Shown here: in pieces, positions 59,457-64,000 of the stretch | How positions within the stretch are numbered: position 1 is the stretch's first letter | Layout of the letters: the number at the start of each line of letters is the position of its first letter | Translations under genes and position numbers: made by a program | Notes under the pieces: model-generated | The model's input: the letters and a program-made list of their open reading frames with translations, nothing else | What the model was told of the DNA's origin: nothing | The model's database searches: none | Source: Syntrophopropionicum propionicicum_A | GTDB taxonomy: Bacteria; Bacillota; Desulfotomaculia; Desulfotomaculales; Pelotomaculaceae | DNA length: 64,000 nucleotides | Direction of reading: 5' to 3' | Assembly: GCF_048984525.1 (NCBI RefSeq) | Contig: NZ_JBMGJC010000001.1 | Location: 62,001-126,000, forward strand

Positions 59457-59797
59457 GGAAGAGGTATTATATACAAAAAAAGAAAATTTGCCGTTGTTTC
59501 AGTATTTTTTGTCAGTATAAAGCCACGGTTTCAGCGATCGTGGTTTTTTATTTCACAAAGGCATCAATAACAGCAGCAGGGGCTGTTGTCTTTAAGAAAA
59601 ATAAAAATTATCATGGCTATATACGAAATGGCTATTTCATGCATAATTGATCCGAATCAAAGTTTGTATTGTTATCTCTTTATCTATGAAACAACTATTT
59701 CACATATACTTGACACTTCTGAATACAAGCTTTATCATTAATTACTACCATGAATTATTTATTGCATTGTATTGCAAGAATTACAAGGAGATTTTTT
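59457..59797. other. Gap of about 340 bases
   Basis: Holds a terminator-like hairpin CCACG (59523-59527) with CGTGG (59539-59543) followed by TTTTTTA, which probably ends the small-gene run. The rest is AT-rich, with AAGGAG (about 59783) belonging to the next gene. Confidence 0.55.
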
Positions 59798-60361
59798 ATG
59801 ATGCTGCTCGGCATGGTTCAGGAAGAATTATCTGCTTTTGGTATTAATATTACTGAACGGACTTTAAAAAATTATGTTGCATGGGGGCTGATTCCTCAGC
59901 CTATCAAAGAAGGCGGGGGAGCGGGGAAACAATCGGAATATCCCGGACATACTTTGCCGGAAGCTTATGCAGCCTGGAAATTGCTGCACCACGAGGCTTT
60001 GAAGACTTCTCCGCAAAAAGTTAAGGAGTGCCGGGAAAATGCGCTATACATAGTAGAATCGGAAATTCTAGACAGTAAAACCCTGGTTTCCAATAAAACA
60101 CTAAAAGAAAAATTATCAGAGCGTATTATTGAAATTGTGCTGGTGCACGATTGGCTTAAATTTTGGAGTGAAATTATTTTCAAGGGCCTGGATGAGCTCT
60201 ACAATAAAGTGTATTCTGATTACGAGCAGGCCTTGAAAATCAACGCGGATTATAGCGAGGAACTAAAACAGGATCTGAAAGACATTTGCGAGGAAATAGC
60301 GGCAAGGGATTTTTATAAAAACTGCTCCGCGCTTTACAGCTTTGCTTACATAGCTGATTAG
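59798..60361 (+). CDS. MerR-like helix-turn-helix protein, unknown
   Basis: A 187-residue protein. The N-terminal GINITERTLKNYVAWGLIPQP resembles a MerR-type winged helix, followed by YPGHTLPEAYAAWKLL; the rest is mostly helical and charged (VLVHDWLKFWSEIIFKGLDELYNKVY). It may be a DNA-binding regulator with a helical sensor part, but no defined family is recognised. ATG 59798 follows AAGGAG by 9 bases; upstream in-frame codons have no ribosome site. Confidence 0.6.
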   Translation: MMLLGMVQEELSAFGINITERTLKNYVAWGLIPQPIKEGGGAGKQSEYPGHTLPEAYAAWKLLHHEALKTSPQKVKECRENALYIVESEILDSKTLVSNKTLKEKLSERIIEIVLVHDWLKFWSEIIFKGLDELYNKVYSDYEQALKINADYSEELKQDLKDICEEIAARDFYKNCSALYSFAYIAD

Positions 60362-60381
60362 GCAAAGATAAGGTTGGATAT

Positions 60382-60402
60382 AAAAAAAAGCCCCCAGGGC
60401 TT
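60382..60402 (-). terminator. Terminator of tRNA-Trp
   Basis: On the minus strand AAGCCC-TGG-GGGCTT followed by a run of eight T. Confidence 0.8.
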
Positions 60403-60409
60403 GACATTT

Positions 60410-60484
60410 TGGCAGGGGAGACAGGACTCGAACCTGCAACACCTGGTTTTGGAGACCAGTACTCTACCATTGAGCTACTCCCCT
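60410..60484 (-). tRNA. tRNA-Trp (CCA)
   Basis: A 75-base tRNA with acceptor AGGGGAG/CTCCCCT, anticodon stem CTGGT/ACCAG around CTCCAAA (anticodon CCA), TTCGAGT T-loop, encoded CCA end. The anticodon reads only UGG, so UGA is not reassigned to Trp by this tRNA. Confidence 0.95.
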
Positions 60485-60627
60485 GTGCCATGTTTACTAC
60501 GTTTTATATTATATAAAAAACGTGTCTTTTCAGTCAAGGGAAAACACTGTCACCGGAGGATTTTCTTGAATAGGAACGAATATAATAGGATCAGTCCAGG
60601 TTAAATAATTTTGTGGAGGTGAGTGCA

Positions 60628-61566
60628 GTGGCGCCTAAAATTGGTGTTTTAATGGGCGGCAGATCATCCGAAAGGGACGTTTCTCTCCGGACTGGCGATG
60701 CTATTTTCAGCGCTCTTCAGGTTAAAGGCTACCCCGCAGTGAAAATAGACGTCGGCTTTGATGTTGTTGAAAAGATAAAGGCGGCAGGCATTGACCTGGC
60801 GTTTCTGGCGCTGCACGGCAGGTACGGTGAAGACGGCACGATACAGGGTATGCTCGAGATGCTGGATATCCCTTATACCGGTTCGGGGGTCCTTGCCAGC
60901 GCCCTGGCCATGGATAAGACAGCGACTAAAAAAATGTTGCTTTTTGAAGGGCTGCCGACACCTCGCTTTAAAACAATAAGCAAATCAGAGGCAAGTGCAG
61001 AAGGATTGGGAAATATTTGCGGCCAATTGGTGCGGGAAATGGGCCTGCCGCTGGTGATAAAGGCTCCGACCCAGGGGTCAACAATCGGAATTTCGTTTGT
61101 AAGACAGGAAGACGAACTTGCAGCGGCTTTTGAGCTTGCTTTTAAATACGATCCCGCAGCCCTGGTCGAGCAGTTTATTGAAGGCGTTGAGCTGACGGCA
61201 TCAGTGCTGGGCAACGACAATCCCGCAGCTCTGCCTCTTATTGAGATTGTATCTGCCACCGGTGTTTACGATTATGATGCCAAGTATACCGCGGGAATGA
61301 GCGATCACATCATCCCGCCCAGGATTTCCGGGGAACGTCAGAATATGATAAAAGACTTGGCTGTCAGCGCTTATAAAGCAATTGGATGCCGTGGACTGGC
61401 CAGGGTCGATTTCATTTTGGACCGCGTCGGATCACCTTATATCCTTGAGATAAACACTATACCGGGTATGACCGCAACCAGCCTTTTCCCTGACGCTGCA
61501 AGGGCGGCCGGGATTGAATTTCCGGACCTTATAGAAACTCTGGTCAGGTTGGCCCTGGAAAAATAA
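60628..61566 (+). CDS. ddl: D-alanine--D-alanine ligase
   Basis: A 312-residue ATP-grasp ligase for cell-wall D-Ala-D-Ala. It shows VLMGGRSSERDVSLRTG at the N-terminus, LHGRYGEDGTIQGMLEMLDIPYTGSG, the ATP-grasp loop APTQGSTIGIS, and ARVDFILD ... ILEINTIPGMT (metal ligands). The GTG at 60628 is preferred because GGAGGTGA precedes it by 5 bases; an earlier GTG (60613) overlaps the ribosome site. deoC follows after 22 bases. Confidence 0.95.
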   Translation: MAPKIGVLMGGRSSERDVSLRTGDAIFSALQVKGYPAVKIDVGFDVVEKIKAAGIDLAFLALHGRYGEDGTIQGMLEMLDIPYTGSGVLASALAMDKTATKKMLLFEGLPTPRFKTISKSEASAEGLGNICGQLVREMGLPLVIKAPTQGSTIGISFVRQEDELAAAFELAFKYDPAALVEQFIEGVELTASVLGNDNPAALPLIEIVSATGVYDYDAKYTAGMSDHIIPPRISGERQNMIKDLAVSAYKAIGCRGLARVDFILDRVGSPYILEINTIPGMTATSLFPDAARAAGIEFPDLIETLVRLALEK

Positions 61567-61588
61567 CCGCTTAGTTTTGGAGACTGAT

Positions 61589-62266
61589 ATGCAGTTCACA
61601 AGATCGGAATTGGCCGGGAAGATAGACCATACTCTGTTGAGACCTGACGCCTTGCCTGATGATATCGTCCGGCTATGCGGCGAGGCGAAATATTATGGTT
61701 TTGCTTCTGTTTGTGTTAACCCGTGTTATATTTCCACAGCAAGTAAAGAACTTGCCGGATCACCCGTGGCGGTCTGCTCCGTAATTGGTTTTCCCCTGGG
61801 GGCAAGCGCCCCGCTGACCAAGGCTCTCGAGGCGGCGTCAGCTGTACGGAGCGGCGCGGCTGAGCTGGACGTAGTTATCAACATTGGTTTTTTGAAAGGC
61901 GGGTTGCTTGACCTGGTGAGTTCGGACCTGACCGGAGTTGTGGAAAGCGCCAGGCTTGCCAACCAGGCCACGGTAGTAAAGATAATTCTTGAAACCTGCC
62001 TTCTAACTGAAAAAGAGAAAATGACAGCCTGCCGCCTGGCTGTCGAGTCAGGCGCGGACTTTGTTAAAACCTCCACCGGATGGGGCAAAAGCGGCGCCAC
62101 AATAGCTGACGTGGCCTTGCTGAAACAGACCGTCGGCGCCAGCGTCGGCGTTAAAGCCTCGGGCGGTATCAGAGACCTGGCAGCGGCGCTCTCCATGCTT
62201 GAAGCCGGCGCGGCAAGAATTGGCACCAGTTCAGGCCCCGCCATAATAAATGAGTTGATAAAATAG
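61589..62266 (+). CDS. deoC: Deoxyribose-phosphate aldolase
   Basis: A 225-residue class I aldolase that cleaves 2-deoxyribose-5-phosphate to acetaldehyde and glyceraldehyde-3-phosphate. Core motifs IDHTLLRPDA, VCSVIGFPLGAS, ELDVVINIGFLKGG, FVKTSTGWGKSGAT (the Schiff-base Lys is in VKTSTG) and VKASGGIRD are all present. ATG 61589 follows GGAG by 6 bases. A strong terminator follows. Confidence 0.96.
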   Translation: MQFTRSELAGKIDHTLLRPDALPDDIVRLCGEAKYYGFASVCVNPCYISTASKELAGSPVAVCSVIGFPLGASAPLTKALEAASAVRSGAAELDVVINIGFLKGGLLDLVSSDLTGVVESARLANQATVVKIILETCLLTEKEKMTACRLAVESGADFVKTSTGWGKSGATIADVALLKQTVGASVGVKASGGIRDLAAALSMLEAGAARIGTSSGPAIINELIK

Positions 62267-62270
62267 GGTT

Positions 62271-62306
62271 AAAAAAGTCCGGCCTTTAAATAGCCGGACT
62301 TTTTTT
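62271..62306 (+). terminator. Terminator of ddl-deoC
   Basis: AAAAAGTCCGGC, loop CTTTAAATA, GCCGGACTTTTTTT. Confidence 0.9.
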
Positions 62307-62463
62307 AACATTGTCTTAACTACATTTTGACAAAGATGGTTAAACTAAAGCTGTGCTAAATTAAACAGAGGATACCCCGTTATTTTTTATTTGAGCAGGA
62401 ATTATGCCAAACGACAGCGAAATATCCTTCTAAAGCTCATAAAAAATAACAGGGGTGATTGTT

Positions 62464-62652
62464 TTGAAGATACGCTGCATGCTGTGTGGGATGCCTATTG
62501 ATGAAGAAGTGCTGTCAAGCGCCGATCCTCTTGAAGATGACGACGACGATGACGATATGCCGAAGAAAAAGCCTATGTCGGTATGCCTGCGGTGCCAGGC
62601 GAAACTAAAGCACGAAGCGGACGGCCAGCAAAAGATACCCAAACCTATGTAA
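62464..62652 (+). CDS. Small zinc-ribbon-like protein, unknown
   Basis: A 62-residue protein with two CxxC pairs (CMLC near the start and CLRC about residue 43) separated by an acidic run of Asp (LEDDDDDDDMP). A zinc ribbon is likely. The family is not named; such proteins are seen in Desulfotomaculum-type genomes. The TTG at 62464 (AGGGGTGAT just upstream) is favoured over a GTG 9 bases earlier. Confidence 0.7.
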   Translation: MKIRCMLCGMPIDEEVLSSADPLEDDDDDDDMPKKKPMSVCLRCQAKLKHEADGQQKIPKPM

Positions 62653-62682
62653 TAAAGCAATTGTTATCAGGAGGTAGAATAT

Positions 62683-64000
62683 TTGCAGAATAACCTTCGC
62701 AAGATAATAAACTTTTTGATACTGGCGACAGTATTCATCTTATTTGTTCTTGCCTTGTCCGGGGCCAGGCTTTATACCGACTGGCTCTGGTTCCAATCCT
62801 TGAACTACCAAAAGATTTTCACAACAATATTAATATCTGACATAGGTCTCCGGTTTGCAGTCGGTTTGGCCTTGTTTGTGTTTCTGTTTATTAACCTGTA
62901 TATAACACGCGGTCCCCTGCTCAAGGCAACACAGAAAGCGACTGTTATCAAAGAGGAAGATTTGCTTACAATCCAAAACGCTCCTCTAAACCAGCTTATC
63001 ACACCCCGTTTTTTGCTTTTGCTGTTTATAGGGATTAGTTTTGTTATGGCTATACTTTTTAATTTATCTGTAGCCAAGGACTGGATTATCCTGCAGCAAT
63101 TTTTGCACCCAAGTAATTTTGGCATTAATGACCCTGTCTTTCAAAAAGACATCGGTTTTTATGTATTTCAGCTGCCTTTTTACATTTTCCTGTACAATGT
63201 GGCCAGCATGGCAGTATTGGTGACCGCTTTCTGGGTTGCTATTGTATACCTGGTGATCAATTTCGTGCAGGGGAGTCCGGGCCGGCTGCTGCAAAACATT
63301 TCAGCACGCTACCACCTTTCCTTCCTGGCCGCGGTTTTCTTTATTATCAAATCTGTGGGATACCTGTTGGAACAATATGCCCTTCTTTTTGTTCACCGCG
63401 GCGCAGTTTGGGGGCCGGGCTATACAACGACCCACGCCACTATTATAGCCTACAAGGTCCTGGCTGTTATCGCCCTGATATGCGCCCTCGCTATTTTAAT
63501 CAACCTGTTCCTCCGTAAATTCAGGCTGATAGTATACAGCATCGGCGTCCTCCTGGTAGCGTCCATAGCGCTGGGCGGGCTTTACCCGGCTTTCATCCAG
63601 AAATTTGTGGTAACACCGAATGAAGCGGTGATAGAAAGGCCATACCTGGAGAGAAACATTCAATATACACGGATGGCTTACGACCTTGATAAAATTGAGA
63701 AAAAAAGCTTCCCAGCCGGCAGAATTTTAACAGCTGGAGATATCCGGGCCAACCAGGACACGATCAACAACATCCGCCTCTGGGACTGGGAGCAGCTAAA
63801 ACAGACTTACGGGCAGCTGCAAGAGATACGTCTGTATTATGAATTTACTGATATTGATATTGACCGCTACACAATTAACGGCCGTTACCGCCAGGTGATG
63901 CTGGCGCCCAGAGATCTCAACCAGGAACACCTGCCGGCCCAGGCGAAAACCTGGGTTAACCAGAGGCTTTTCTTTACCCACGGTTACGGGATCGCCATGA
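62683..64000 (+). CDS. UPF0182 family membrane protein, N-terminal part
   Basis: A gene that runs off the end of the window; 439 codons are visible. It starts at TTG 62683, 6 bases after AGGAGGT. The protein opens with seven or so membrane helices; LYTDWLWFQSLNYQKIF and NPIxQKDIGFYVFQLPFY-like segments (here NDPVFQKDIGFYVFQLPFY) mark UPF0182, and the start of the soluble domain (RPYLERNIQYTRMAYDLD) is present. The function is unknown. The family is usually ~900-1000 residues, so about half is missing. Confidence 0.9.
   Translation, partial: MQNNLRKIINFLILATVFILFVLALSGARLYTDWLWFQSLNYQKIFTTILISDIGLRFAVGLALFVFLFINLYITRGPLLKATQKATVIKEEDLLTIQNAPLNQLITPRFLLLLFIGISFVMAILFNLSVAKDWIILQQFLHPSNFGINDPVFQKDIGFYVFQLPFYIFLYNVASMAVLVTAFWVAIVYLVINFVQGSPGRLLQNISARYHLSFLAAVFFIIKSVGYLLEQYALLFVHRGAVWGPGYTTTHATIIAYKVLAVIALICALAILINLFLRKFRLIVYSIGVLLVASIALGGLYPAFIQKFVVTPNEAVIERPYLERNIQYTRMAYDLDKIEKKSFPAGRILTAGDIRANQDTINNIRLWDWEQLKQTYGQLQEIRLYYEFTDIDIDRYTINGRYRQVMLAPRDLNQEHLPAQAKTWVNQRLFFTHGYGIAM

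Noticed and set aside
1..64000. CRISPR arrays, rRNA genes, complete insertion sequences
   Set aside because: No regularly spaced repeats, no rRNA-like sequence and no transposase were seen on either strand.

Overview
The window is a compact, gene-dense stretch (protein-rich, moderate GC coding DNA with AT-rich gaps) from an anaerobic, spore-forming Firmicute. The content best fits a syntrophic or sulfate-reducing Peptococcaceae-type bacterium (Pelotomaculum/Desulfotomaculum-like). The evidence is a siroheme-dependent (Ahb) heme pathway, a trimeric [FeFe] hydrogenase, an HdrCBA-FlxDCBA operon, MetV-MetF methylenetetrahydrofolate reductase, a MeaB chaperone GTPase, sporulation genes (SpoVB, a SpoVM-like peptide, a SleB-type hydrolase) and Gram-positive primosome genes (DnaD/DnaI). 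The genus is an inference from gene content only.

Layout. 0-8 kb: heme cluster hemC(partial)-cobA/hemD-ahbC-hemB-ahbD-ahbA-ahbB-hemL. 8-12.4 kb: hydrogenase hydC-hydB-hydA closed by a strong terminator. 12.5-18.5 kb: YjbQ, a holin-like protein, the ACT/PFL pair, a patatin, several very small genes and tRNA-Leu/Glu/Pro. 18.7-25.8 kb: metV-metF, gapA (opposite strand), a divergent ATP-PEPCK homologue and an NMT1-type ABC transporter. 25.9-32.6 kb: HAD hydrolase, dnaD-dnaI, SleB, a P-loop/Asp23 fusion and a class A PBP with an apparent lipobox. 32.7-40.7 kb: tRNA-Pro, adk, tRNA-Gln, tRNA-Lys, trxB, meaB, a metallo-hydrolase, cyclophilin, dinG and a SpoVM-like peptide. 41-47.9 kb: hdrCBA-flxDCBA. 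48-53.1 kb: copZ and the preQ0 genes queD-queC-DUF366-queE-folE, then ypmA-like and surE. 53.1-64 kb: an AT-rich methyltransferase framed by inverted repeats, spoVB, an EF-G-like GTPase, a run of small orphan genes, tRNA-Trp, ddl, deoC, a small zinc protein and the start of a UPF0182 membrane protein.

How they work together. Heme is made from uroporphyrinogen III through siroheme and iron-coproporphyrin rather than through protoporphyrin. HydABC and HdrCBA-FlxDCBA are the two soluble flavin-based electron-handling machines. They would connect NADH, ferredoxin, H2 and a disulfide or other acceptor, and MetV-MetF is the methyl-branch reductase often coupled to Hdr-type complexes.

The most notable signal is selenocysteine. 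hdrA and flxD (mvhD) are each interrupted by one in-frame UGA exactly where the family has a conserved Cys, and both continue in frame with family motifs. A third small gene (58869..59129) has a signal peptide, an in-frame UGA followed by a hairpin at a SECIS-like distance, and then a coherent C-terminal membrane helix. It is a candidate undescribed selenoprotein. Other points of interest are a repeat family whose ends frame both an empty 156-bp copy and a 752-bp copy carrying a methyltransferase, a two-hairpin REP-like repeat, and a possible pseudoknot upstream of the hydrogenase operon. No rRNA, CRISPR array, prophage or transposase gene was seen.
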